Notes: generated by a model from the sequence alone, not told the origin. A stretch of 5,103 nt of DNA from Patescibacteria group bacterium (GCA_029260985.1 JAJDCE010000037.1:1-5103); one strand, 5' to 3'; shown: positions 1 through 5,103, counted from the first letter of the stretch. Translations and numbers: made by a program.

Positions 1-2
1 CC

Positions 3-80
3 TCTGCGTTTCACTCCGCGGATTGTCAATCTTTTATCCTTCATTACAGCAATCCGTCTTCGTTTCACTGCGTCGAATTG
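3..80. repeat. Diverged direct repeat pair flanking a 7-bp hairpin
   Basis: TCTGCGTTTCACT (3-15) recurs as TCTTCGTTTCACT (57-69) with one mismatch, 54 bp apart. Similarity continues weakly into CCGCGGATTG (16-25) and GCGTCGAATTG (70-80). Between the copies CGGATTG (19-25) and CAATCCG (50-56) are perfect inverted repeats, so a 7-bp stem with a 24-nt loop can form. Neither strand has a T-run after the stem as an intrinsic terminator would. This looks like a dispersed intergenic repeat family, but copies elsewhere in the genome cannot be seen from here. Confidence 0.5.
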
Positions 81-105
81 CTTACATTGCGGAACGCATT
101 ACTCG

Positions 106-216
106 CTATTTTTCCAAACTTCCGCGAAGCGTGTAATCAGCGTTGTTGCCGAGCTCCATCATCTCCCACGCTCGCTGCAGTCTGGACTCGCCAATGCCTT
201 TAGATTTTCTTTTCAC
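106..216 (-). CDS. Possible 36-residue small protein, unrecognised (weak)
   Basis: A GTG-initiated frame of 36 codons ends in TAG. The product begins with a basic stretch (KRKSKG), continues as GESRLQRAWEMMELGNNADY and ends TLRGSLEK; it is amphipathic, charged and free of cysteine. No ATG lies between the preceding in-frame stop (238-240) and the GTG, and no Shine-Dalgarno sequence is present. The composition looks more protein-like than random AT-rich spacer would give, but the frame is short, uses TAG where all neighbours use TAA, and sits in GC-rich sequence where stops are rarer by chance. The start overlaps a hairpin (197-224). It could be a real small protein, the tail of a decayed gene, or noncoding repeat sequence. 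I recognise no family. Confidence 0.22.
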   Translation of the reverse strand: MKRKSKGIGESRLQRAWEMMELGNNADYTLRGSLEK

Positions 217-224
217 ATCTAAGG
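197..224. repeat. Imperfect hairpin
   Basis: CCTTTAGAT (197-205) and ATCTAAGG (217-224) are complementary except for one bulged T, giving an 8-bp stem around an 11-nt A/T-rich loop. It spans the GTG of the possible small ORF at 106-216. There is no T-run beyond either arm, so a Rho-independent terminator is unlikely. Function unknown. Confidence 0.35.
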
Positions 225-359
225 TCGTTAGTGTCGTTTATTTCATTCGTCCGTCGGTGGTATTTGTATTCAGAATTTCAGAAAAATCATCACAGTAAAT
301 TAGTTAATCAGCTCAATCCTTATCCAGACAAGGTGGGTAGTGGGTGCCCTATATATTGA

Positions 360-1541
360 TTATTGTATGAGGTTGTCAGCCCCTGTTCCGTCAGAGCTGA
401 CCTCTATCTCTGGGAGCATGTCCATAGTGGGCCAGCTGTAGGTGTAATGGTTTCCTGGGCTCCAGATGATGAAGCCGGTTCCAGCGGCGTCGTAAGTGGC
501 TTTTACTTGATCTTCCATAAACCAAGTTCCAAAGTATGGGATTTTAAGAGGGAAACCCTGAACCCATGTTCTGATTTCCGCATTTCCATCAGCTGCCTCA
601 ACAAATTTCTTTATTGAATCATTTACAAAGCCGTAGGGGGCGCCGTAAGGGTTGTTGTGGCCGTAATAGCCAGGGCTAACATGTGATGGGTAGGTCATGG
701 GATAAATGGCGTCTACGTATTTTGCCATTTCACCAGCGTTTTGGCCCACAATTTTCCAATCTACGCCGCCGAATACGATGGCGCCAAATACATCGACGCT
801 CAATTTTACATCATAGCTGTCGGCTACTCGCTTGGCTTTCATTAAGAAATCATTGATCACATCTGCTCGGGTAAATTTCTCTTCATCATAATGGTAATCA
901 AGACTGTAATGATTGGTGGCGGGGAAGCGGATGTAGTCGAATTGGATTTCATCAAAACCCATTTCTGCCACTTCGCGCATTATATATAGGTTGTAGATCT
1001 GCACGCCAGCCTTAGAAGGATCGAGCCATTTATAATTGTAATGTCCTCCCCATTTATTTTTAATCCTCCATTCTGGCTTTCGCACACTTATGTAAGGGTC
1101 GTTAAAAATGACTTGTCTGGCGATTACATATATTCCTTTTTTGTGGAGCCTATCGATTAGTTCGGGTAAGTGATTTAAGGTGCTCCGACCTGGATTGAGG
1201 CCTTTTAAATATTCATTTTTTGGATTAAAGGCGAGTAATCCTCCTCCGTGCTCAATGTCGATCACCACTGCGTTCCCTCCATTTTCGATCATTAGATCAA
1301 TTAATTTTTCTCCACGACCCGTACTTATCGTGTTGGCAGTGATATAAATCCCCTTAACGTTTTTAGGCATTTCCAGCTTTACTTCCTCTTCGACTTCTTC
1401 AGTTTTTTCGATTTGCACCATTTTTTTTACAAAAAAATCCATCAGGCTGAATCGGCCATTTTCTTTAGCTAAAACTAAGCTTTGAGTTAATAAAAAAACA
1501 ATTAAACTTAGCGCCCCTGTTCGTATGATCTGATTTTTCAT
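360..1541 (-). CDS. Secreted putative glycosyl hydrolase, DUF4015 type (TIM-barrel)
   Basis: The 393-residue product has a signal peptide: a basic start (MKNQIIR), a hydrophobic core at about 8-24 and a plausible cleavage after VLA (about 25), so it should act outside the cytoplasmic membrane. An acidic linker (about 45-58) leads into a domain with the hallmarks of the DUF4015 putative glycoside hydrolase family: first strand KGIYITA (63-69), VVIDIE (92-97), the core motif FDEIQFDYIRFPA (196-208) with D202 at the expected active-site end of a strand, SVDVFG (248-253), and DAIYPMTYPSHVSPGYYG (277-294). It ends with GFIIWSPGNHYTY (356-368). By family it probably cleaves or binds a polysaccharide, but no substrate is established and the catalytic residues are my inference. 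It is the last gene of the leftward cluster, 6 bp after the PEGA gene, with no Shine-Dalgarno sequence, so it is probably co-transcribed. The ATG is supported by the signal peptide directly behind it. Fold call firm, activity uncertain. Confidence 0.85.
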   Translation of the reverse strand: MKNQIIRTGALSLIVFLLTQSLVLAKENGRFSLMDFFVKKMVQIEKTEEVEEEVKLEMPKNVKGIYITANTISTGRGEKLIDLMIENGGNAVVIDIEHGGGLLAFNPKNEYLKGLNPGRSTLNHLPELIDRLHKKGIYVIARQVIFNDPYISVRKPEWRIKNKWGGHYNYKWLDPSKAGVQIYNLYIMREVAEMGFDEIQFDYIRFPATNHYSLDYHYDEEKFTRADVINDFLMKAKRVADSYDVKLSVDVFGAIVFGGVDWKIVGQNAGEMAKYVDAIYPMTYPSHVSPGYYGHNNPYGAPYGFVNDSIKKFVEAADGNAEIRTWVQGFPLKIPYFGTWFMEDQVKATYDAAGTGFIIWSPGNHYTYSWPTMDMLPEIEVSSDGTGADNLIQ

Positions 1542-1547
1542 GTTGAG

Positions 1548-2507
1548 TTAGTAATCTAAGTGATACCAGCGGTTTGAGTCTGAATTATACAGATAAATTC
1601 TTTGGCTGTCATCAGAGGTTATTTGGGAAATTGGAAAGTTGTATTCAGTGATAATGCTTTCCTTTTGATTTAATTCAAAATTATACTTTTTAACCGAGGT
1701 TTGAATGAACTCATTGTCTGATTCAAAATAAATTAAGTCTCCTGTATGACTCCATACAGCATTAGATAAATTTATGGTTGTTTCCAGAGGAGTGATAGTT
1801 TGATCTATTGCATCGAATTTGAACAAGCCATTTTCATTATTGCTCATGAGTAAATAACTATTTTCATTTGACCATATGATTTTATTGGGTTCGAAATCAA
1901 GTGTAACTTTTTTTCTGGAAGCTTCGTCAATATTAATTATAAATCCATCTTTATTATGCTGTATGAATAAATGATTATTATCAGAAGACCAATGAATTTT
2001 GGCTGCGGAGCTGAGGTTTCGAATGATTGTGATTACTTTCAGCTTCCCTTCTTTATTGAATATTTTTACTTTTTCGTCATTTGAATCAATAAAAGCAAGC
2101 ATGGAGCCATCTTTATTGGCGGTTGGGCTAACCGGACTGACTTCATTGGGAGTTTCAAAAATACCCCCTGAATTAAATGTAGGGTCTTCACTGGCGGTTA
2201 AGGTTGGTATTTTTTTTAATTCTAGTTCGATGGGTTCCGTTTTACCCTTACTTATGCTTACACTTACCTCTTGAGGATAGAAGCCAGATTTGTTTGTGAT
2301 TATGCTATGAGGCCCAGCTTTTAGTTTGATGGAGCATGGATTTTCTAGACATTCGGTGGAACGGTTATCTATTTGGATGAAATAATTATCCTGATTAGAA
2401 TTAACTACTAAAGTTCCTTTGTTAAACGTGTAAAACCAACCGTAAACTCCTGTGGCAAGGAGCAGGCTTATGGAGAACACCAGTACATTTTTGATTCGAG
2501 TGGTCAT
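1548..2507 (-). CDS. Membrane-anchored PEGA-domain protein with beta-propeller-like repeats
   Basis: The 319-residue product has a short basic N-terminus and one hydrophobic segment (about 7-27, VLVFSISLLLATGVYGWFY) with no lipobox cysteine, so it is most likely a signal anchor with the rest outside. Residues 31-100 form a PEGA-type domain (GTLVVNSN, then PCSIKLKAGPHSI and GFYPQEVSVSI), a small beta fold common in surface proteins; C53 and C58 could form a disulfide. After a Ser/Thr/Pro-rich linker (about 101-128) come five loosely repeated segments about 40 residues apart, of the type W-S-x-(D/N)-x-x-x-aliphatic: 129-140, 171-182, 210-221, 250-261 and 296-307. These resemble WD40-like/TolB-type propeller blades. 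PEGA proteins are thought to mediate protein contacts at the surface; no specific partner is visible. It lies 48 bp after the YraN gene and 6 bp before the glycosidase-like gene. It is more AT-rich than the other genes (about 22% GC at 1921-1980). Confidence 0.8.
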   Translation of the reverse strand: MTTRIKNVLVFSISLLLATGVYGWFYTFNKGTLVVNSNQDNYFIQIDNRSTECLENPCSIKLKAGPHSIITNKSGFYPQEVSVSISKGKTEPIELELKKIPTLTASEDPTFNSGGIFETPNEVSPVSPTANKDGSMLAFIDSNDEKVKIFNKEGKLKVITIIRNLSSAAKIHWSSDNNHLFIQHNKDGFIINIDEASRKKVTLDFEPNKIIWSNENSYLLMSNNENGLFKFDAIDQTITPLETTINLSNAVWSHTGDLIYFESDNEFIQTSVKKYNFELNQKESIITEYNFPISQITSDDSQRIYLYNSDSNRWYHLDY

Positions 2508-2516
2508 ATTTAATTA

Positions 2517-2531
2517 TTGTAATTTTTACAA
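2517..2531. promoter_or_regulatory. Perfect inverted repeat upstream of the PEGA gene
   Basis: TTGTAA (2517-2522) and TTACAA (2526-2531) are perfect inverted repeats around TTT, in the 48-bp gap between the YraN and PEGA genes. On the minus strand the element contains TACAAT (2521 to 2516), a good -10 match, 8 bp before the PEGA ATG. It could be an operator over an internal promoter, or chance in A/T-only sequence; I see no matching -35. Confidence 0.3.
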
Positions 2532-2555
2532 TTTTTAAATTTTTTAATGTAATGC

Positions 2556-2912
2556 TTAACTAATATTTTCCAAATGTCTAATTTTGAATTCTTTTTCACT
2601 CCATTCAATGCTGACAATATCGATCCTCCATTCAGGTTCGTCAATGTTCTTTTTTTCGAACCATAGTTCAGCAGTCGTAATAATTTTATTTATTTTTTTC
2701 TGGTCAACGAATTCTTCTGGGTAGCCAAGGTTAATATTTCTTCTGGTTTTAACTTCAACAAAAACATATTCTTTGAATTTTGGATCAAAGCAAATGATAT
2801 CAATTTCACCTGATCGCTTATGAAAATTACGTTCTAAAATCTGATAACCTTTTGATTCCAGATGGTTAATTGCTTTCACCTCCCCTTTCTTCCCAAATGA
2901 TTGTTTCGACAT
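2556..2912 (-). CDS. yraN: YraN/UPF0102 family protein (PD-(D/E)XK nuclease fold)
   Basis: The 118-residue product is the usual size for the family. It opens with the conserved G-x-x-GE motif (FGKKGE, 6-11) in a first helix and then shows the nuclease core: SGEIDII (34-40) with D38, followed by YVFVEVKTR (49-57) with E53 and K55. Together E11, D38, E53 and K55 make the PD-(D/E)XK metal-binding active site. The second half has VDQKKINKII (69-78) and WRIDIVSIEW (95-104), both typical. Members are predicted endonucleases or Holliday-junction-type resolvases; the cellular role is not well established. The ATG overlaps the TAA of the upstream kinase gene by one base (TAATG), which implies translational coupling and fixes the start. 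YraN genes often sit in housekeeping operons, so the neighbourhood does not specify its substrate. Confidence 0.93.
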   Translation of the reverse strand: MSKQSFGKKGEVKAINHLESKGYQILERNFHKRSGEIDIICFDPKFKEYVFVEVKTRRNINLGYPEEFVDQKKINKIITTAELWFEKKNIDEPEWRIDIVSIEWSEKEFKIRHLENIS

Positions 2913-3493
2913 TAAACAAAAATACTTAGTGCAAGACTTGCTCCTAATGGAATGAGCAAATTATCGTCAATTTCAAAATTAAAAAGTTTTACATTCGGCA
3001 TTTCTAAAAACATGGCTAAACACGATGCGGATATTGCTGCCCAAATATTGGGAACGAAATAGTATGCTATTGGAATTGAAATTAAAACACCTACCAATGT
3101 TCCTTCAACATACTTGTCGGGATTGAGCTTAGTTTTAATTTTCCCAAAATGTTTACCCACTACATTAGACGCTGCGTCTCCTACGCTTAGAATGAGTATT
3201 CCGGCATAGGCGATTTCTTTTGGAAATAACAGAAGCACTAAAAAGGCACCGATGGTGTAAAAAAGCACTCCTCTTCCCGGAAAGCTCTCCATGTGATGAT
3301 CTCTTTCAAAATGGCTCAGTACCCATCTGACCGGATTCATTCGCTGCCTCTTTACCATAAGGGACATAATGCTTCCCCCTACTATCATCCCAAAAAGGAT
3401 TTCCAGTGAGATAAGATTAAATTCAAATAAGAGAACTATGGCAGGGCCATAGAGGATGTGAATGAGTTGTCTTCGGAGTTCTTTAAGATGCAT
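2912..3493 (-). CDS. Diacylglycerol/polyprenol kinase-family integral membrane protein
   Basis: The 193-residue, strongly hydrophobic product has about six or seven membrane segments (roughly 14-29, 30-47, 75-90, 93-111, 132-148, 150-165 and 179-193). Motifs match the CTP-dependent SEC59/DGK1/VTE5-like lipid-alcohol kinases: ELRRQLIHIL near the start, SVGDAASNVVGKHFGK (103-118), KYVEGTLVG (127-135) and the terminal DDNLLIPLGASLAL (176-189). The charged loop at 48-73 is probably cytoplasmic. The family phosphorylates lipid alcohols such as dolichol, polyprenol, diacylglycerol or phytol; here the acceptor may be undecaprenol or diacylglycerol, but sequence does not decide. It is related to phosphatidate cytidylyltransferases (CdsA), which could be a mis-annotation; the short length and DDNLLIP ending favour the kinase. 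It is first in the leftward cluster and overlaps yraN by one base. There is no Shine-Dalgarno sequence; the nearby TATAAA (3501 to 3496, minus) is a possible -10 but lies very near the ATG. Confidence 0.85.
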   Translation of the reverse strand: MHLKELRRQLIHILYGPAIVLLFEFNLISLEILFGMIVGGSIMSLMVKRQRMNPVRWVLSHFERDHHMESFPGRGVLFYTIGAFLVLLLFPKEIAYAGILILSVGDAASNVVGKHFGKIKTKLNPDKYVEGTLVGVLISIPIAYYFVPNIWAAISASCLAMFLEMPNVKLFNFEIDDNLLIPLGASLALSIFV

Positions 3494-3634
3494 GTTTTAT
3501 AAGTCTCAAGTGCTCTTCGGCTCTGCTCAGAGCCTTTGGCGAGTCTCAAGTCTCAAGAGCTAATCCACTGCTTGAGTATGAGACTGAAACTATGTTAACT
3601 TATTTAAGCTCTATTTGCACTAATATTTAGCTTT
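3494..3634. promoter_or_regulatory. Divergent intergenic region, presumed promoters for both gene groups
   Basis: The 141 bp between the leftward kinase and the rightward dGTPase must hold the promoters of both groups. The left and centre are filled by a nested inverted-repeat element (3502-3585). Toward the dGTPase the sequence turns AT-rich, with a -10-like TAATAT (3621-3626) only 8 bp before the ATG; the only -35-like word upstream, TTGAGT (3572-3577), is too far away for it. Leftward, TATAAA (3501 to 3496 on the minus strand) lies 2 bp from the kinase ATG. Neither promoter has a good two-box match. Confidence 0.4.
3502..3585. repeat. Nested inverted- and direct-repeat element between divergent genes
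   Basis: AGTCTCAAG occurs three times in direct orientation (3502-3510, 3542-3550, 3549-3557, the last two overlapping by two bases). The first copy begins with AGTCTCA, which returns inverted as TGAGACT at 3579-3585. Inside, GCTCTT (3512-3517) pairs with AAGAGC (3555-3560), CTTGAG (3571-3576) is complementary to the CTCAAG of each direct copy, and GGCTCT (3519-3524) pairs with AGAGCC (3529-3534) around a 4-nt loop. The 84-bp unit can thus fold into a branched imperfect hairpin. It encodes no protein and lacks a T-run. It might be a miniature repeat element (MITE- or REP-like) or an operator array. Confidence 0.5.
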
Positions 3635-4756
3635 ATGTTACTTTCCAGAACTCAAATTGAGGAGCGTGAAAAAGCAACATTGGCGTCTTATGCGGTTTTA
3701 AGTTCAGTTTCTGAGGGGCGTGAGTATCCAGAAGATGAAGGTGCGAAGCGAACTTGTTTTCAGCGTGATCGGGATCGGGTGATCCACTCGAAAGCTTTTA
3801 GGCGTCTTAAGGGTAAAACGCAAGTATTTGTGGCTCATTACGGTGATCACTATCGTTCCCGCTTAACTCACTCAATGGAGGTGGCGCAGATCAGTCGGGA
3901 TTTGGCCAGAACATTGAATTTGAATGAGGATTTAGCGGAAACCATTGCTTTGGCACATGATCTTGGACACACCCCTTTTGGCCATGCAGGACAAGACACG
4001 ATGAGTGAATTGATGAAGGAATTCGGCCAGGGTTTTGAGCATAATGAACAAAGCAGGCGTGTGGTGGAATTGCTGGAAACTAAAAAGCCAAATTATCCCG
4101 GTCTTAACCTCACCTTTGAAGTTCGGGATGGACTTATTAAACACCGAACTCCTTTTGATCATCCTAAGGCTCTTGATGTAAAAATGCCATCTCTTGAAGC
4201 TCAAATAGTGAATATTGCCGATGAAATTGCCTATCTTTGTCATGATGTGGATGATGGACTTAGGGCTGGCATATTGGAATTAGCTGATATTGAACACTTG
4301 TCTATTTGCAAAAAGGCGTTAGATTCGATTGATGGATCAATAGATAGGGACTTTTTAATTCCAGCTATGATATCTCGGATGATGCGCCTATTAATTTCTG
4401 ACCTGGAGAATCAAGCTAATGATAATCTAGAGGCGTTTGGCATTATCACTGCAAAGCAGGTGGTTGATTCAGCCAAGCCAGCTGCTTCTTTTTCGGAACC
4501 CATTCGGGAAGACGCTGCTAAATTAAAAGCATTTCTTTATGATTATTTTTATCGGTCTGTTGGGGTTGCGGAGTATAATATGAAAGGACAAGAGGTGATT
4601 CGCACCTTATTCAGTTGCTTTATGAGAGATTTTAAGTTGCTGCCTGAAGCGATTCGTTTAAATCCTCATGATAGTGAATCTCATATATTGGTTAAAGATT
4701 ATATTGCGGGAATGACTGACCAATTTGCTTTAGATCTGTATAATAAGCTTAGGTAA
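3635..4756 (+). CDS. dgt: Deoxyguanosinetriphosphate triphosphohydrolase-like protein (HD domain)
   Basis: The 373-residue product hydrolyses dNTPs to deoxynucleoside and triphosphate, by family, and so trims the cytosolic dNTP pool. The N-terminus (MLLSRTQIEEREKATLASYA) matches the short type-2 dGTPases and fixes the ATG; the next Met is at 81. Family signatures follow: QRDRDRVIHSKAFRRLKGKT (43-62), then the HD metal-binding set H79 (in RLTHSMEV), H108-D109 (in LAHDLGHTPFGHAG) and D196 (in NIADEIAY), with H117 and the EHNEQS motif (135-140) also conserved. The C-terminal part carries the phosphohydrolase-associated region and ends in DYIAGMTDQFALDLYNKL (355-372). About 375 residues is normal for type 2, against about 505 for E. 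coli Dgt, so it is not truncated. Substrate specificity within the type is broad and untested here. It is divergent from the kinase cluster and upstream of nrdR, which also concerns dNTP supply. No Shine-Dalgarno sequence precedes it. Confidence 0.96.
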   Translation: MLLSRTQIEEREKATLASYAVLSSVSEGREYPEDEGAKRTCFQRDRDRVIHSKAFRRLKGKTQVFVAHYGDHYRSRLTHSMEVAQISRDLARTLNLNEDLAETIALAHDLGHTPFGHAGQDTMSELMKEFGQGFEHNEQSRRVVELLETKKPNYPGLNLTFEVRDGLIKHRTPFDHPKALDVKMPSLEAQIVNIADEIAYLCHDVDDGLRAGILELADIEHLSICKKALDSIDGSIDRDFLIPAMISRMMRLLISDLENQANDNLEAFGIITAKQVVDSAKPAASFSEPIREDAAKLKAFLYDYFYRSVGVAEYNMKGQEVIRTLFSCFMRDFKLLPEAIRLNPHDSESHILVKDYIAGMTDQFALDLYNKLR

Positions 4757-4835
4757 TTTTTATTTTTTATTTTTTATTTTTTAATTACACTTTTGATAGT
4801 TTTAAAAATTAAAAATTAGTCATTAAAAATTACTT
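4757..4835. repeat. AT-only tandem repeats in the dgt-nrdR spacer
   Basis: Straight after the dGTPase stop, ATTTTTT is repeated three times perfectly (4762-4782), preceded by a shorter A-T5 unit. Further on, TTAAAAATTA occurs three times (4802-4811, 4809-4818, 4823-4832), the last ending 3 bp before the nrdR GTG. TTTTTAATT (4778-4786) and AATTAAAAA (4807-4815) could pair, but only by A-U bonds. There is no GC-rich stem, so no Rho-independent terminator is called and nrdR may be co-transcribed with the dGTPase. No obvious NrdR box is seen. Confidence 0.55.
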
Positions 4836-5103
4836 GTGCATTGTCCTAAATGTAAAAATCAGGAAACTAAAGTTATTGATTCACGTTTAGCTGAGCAGGG
4901 TCGTGTAATACGACGCCGTCGGGAATGTGAAAAGTGCGGTCGGCGTTTTACGACTTTTGAGCGATCTGAAATGAGTAATTTGATGGTTAAGAAGAAAGAC
5001 GGAACTTTTGAGCCTTACTCCAGAACTAAGTTGGAAAATGGACTGTGGATTGCTTGTGGTAAGCGGCCTGTTACAAAGCTTCAGATCGATAAATTGATCA
5101 ATC
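4836..5103 (+). CDS. nrdR: Transcriptional repressor NrdR, 3' end cut by window edge
   Basis: Eighty-nine codons are visible of a usual length near 150, and the gene runs off the right edge. The start is GTG: an in-frame TAA at 4824-4826 with no other start codon between makes it the only option, and it gives the family's exact N-terminus (MHCPKCKNQETKVIDSR if GTG is read as Met). The zinc ribbon has C3, C6, C31 and C34 (CPKC, then CEKC), with the conserved RRRRECEKCGRRFTTFER (26-43). The ATP-cone domain begins at about 49 with LMVKKKDGTFEPYSRTKLENGL and continues through ACGKRPV (73-79). NrdR binds NrdR boxes in front of ribonucleotide reductase genes and represses them when its ATP-cone senses high dATP/ATP. 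The dGTPase lies 79 bp upstream on the same strand. No Shine-Dalgarno sequence is seen. Confidence 0.97.
   Translation, partial: MHCPKCKNQETKVIDSRLAEQGRVIRRRRECEKCGRRFTTFERSEMSNLMVKKKDGTFEPYSRTKLENGLWIACGKRPVTKLQIDKLIN

Larger units (their letters stand above)
1..359. other. Gene-poor, GC-rich intergenic stretch with repeats and a possible tiny ORF
   Basis: This stretch lies downstream of the leftward gene cluster and has no confident gene. GC content is about 60% at 121-180 by hand count, far above the genes to its right. It holds a diverged direct repeat (3-25 and 57-80), a hairpin between the copies, a hairpin at 197-224, and a 36-codon open frame at 106-216 (minus). From 220 to 359 the sequence is ordinary AT-rich spacer. 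The imperfect palindrome CCTTATCCAGACAAGG (318-333) lies 27 bp past the stop of the leftward gene but has no T-run on either side, so I do not call a terminator. I looked for tRNA, tmRNA and RNase P RNA hallmarks on both strands and found none. Confidence 0.6.

Noticed and set aside
2..136. 44-codon open frame on the plus strand running in from the left edge
   Set aside because: It lies in repeat-bearing GC-rich sequence; the translation has no recognisable motif and its recurring VSLR reflects the DNA repeat.
100..260. tRNA, tmRNA or RNase P RNA in the GC-rich left block
   Set aside because: AGCTCCATCA (153-162) loosely resembles a tmRNA 3' end, but no T-arm motif, acceptor partner or tag-coding frame is present, and no RNase P consensus core was found on either strand.
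318..333. CCTTATCCAGACAAGG as a terminator for the leftward cluster
   Set aside because: The stem is short and mismatched, with no T-run on the minus strand after it.
363..617. 84-codon open frame on the plus strand
   Set aside because: It lies wholly antisense to the DUF4015-type gene, whose motifs are clear; the translated product resembles no family.
1999..2274. 91-codon open frame on the plus strand
   Set aside because: It is antisense to the PEGA-protein gene, and its hydrophobic look follows from the complementary codons.
3519..3534. GGCTCT-GCTC-AGAGCC hairpin as a terminator
   Set aside because: It lies upstream of both divergent genes and has no T-run on either strand, so it is described as part of the repeat element instead.
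3932..4243. 103-codon open frame on the minus strand
   Set aside because: It is antisense to the HD core of the dGTPase gene, which is strongly conserved; no domain is seen in it.
360..4756. Alternative genetic code with TGA as glycine, as in some candidate phyla
   Set aside because: All five complete genes end in TAA and match their families' lengths under the standard code, with no in-frame TGA to explain, so there is no support for recoding.
4757..4786. T-rich tract after the dGTPase as an intrinsic terminator
   Set aside because: No GC-containing stem precedes the T-run; the only possible stem downstream is made entirely of A-U pairs.

Overview
The window is about 5.1 kb of AT-rich bacterial DNA with two divergent gene groups around a 141-bp intergenic region (3494-3634). 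Five genes are complete and a sixth is cut by the right edge. All five complete genes end in TAA and read through intact with the standard bacterial code. No gene has a recognisable Shine-Dalgarno sequence. The mix of a small CTP-type polyprenol/diacylglycerol kinase, a PEGA/beta-propeller surface protein, a DUF4015-type glycosidase-like protein, a short dGTPase and NrdR fits an uncultured, small-genome bacterium, possibly of the Candidate Phyla Radiation (for example a Peregrinibacteria-like lineage). That placement is inference only; no rRNA or other firm taxonomic marker is present.

Minus strand, transcribed leftward from about 3493 to 360: a membrane lipid-alcohol kinase; a YraN/UPF0102 nuclease-fold protein joined to it by a TAATG stop/start overlap; a membrane-anchored PEGA protein with a beta-propeller-like domain after a 48-bp gap that carries a perfect inverted repeat; and, 6 bp further on, a secreted DUF4015-type putative glycosyl hydrolase. 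Three of the four products are membrane or envelope proteins, so the cluster looks like an envelope-biogenesis transcription unit.

Plus strand, transcribed rightward from 3635: a deoxyguanosinetriphosphate triphosphohydrolase-like HD protein, then after a 79-bp very AT-rich spacer full of short tandem repeats, nrdR (GTG start, truncated by the window edge). Both concern the deoxynucleotide pool: one hydrolyses dNTPs, the other represses ribonucleotide reductase genes.

The left 359 bp hold no confident gene. The stretch is clearly GC-richer than the genes beside it (about 60% at 121-180 against about 22% at 1921-1980, counted by hand), contains a diverged direct repeat with a 7-bp hairpin between the copies, and has one 36-codon open frame on the minus strand. 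The region between the divergent groups contains a compact nested inverted-repeat element (3502-3585). I see no CRISPR array, tRNA, rRNA, insertion sequence or convincing new defence system; the structured intergenic elements are the least explained part of the window.
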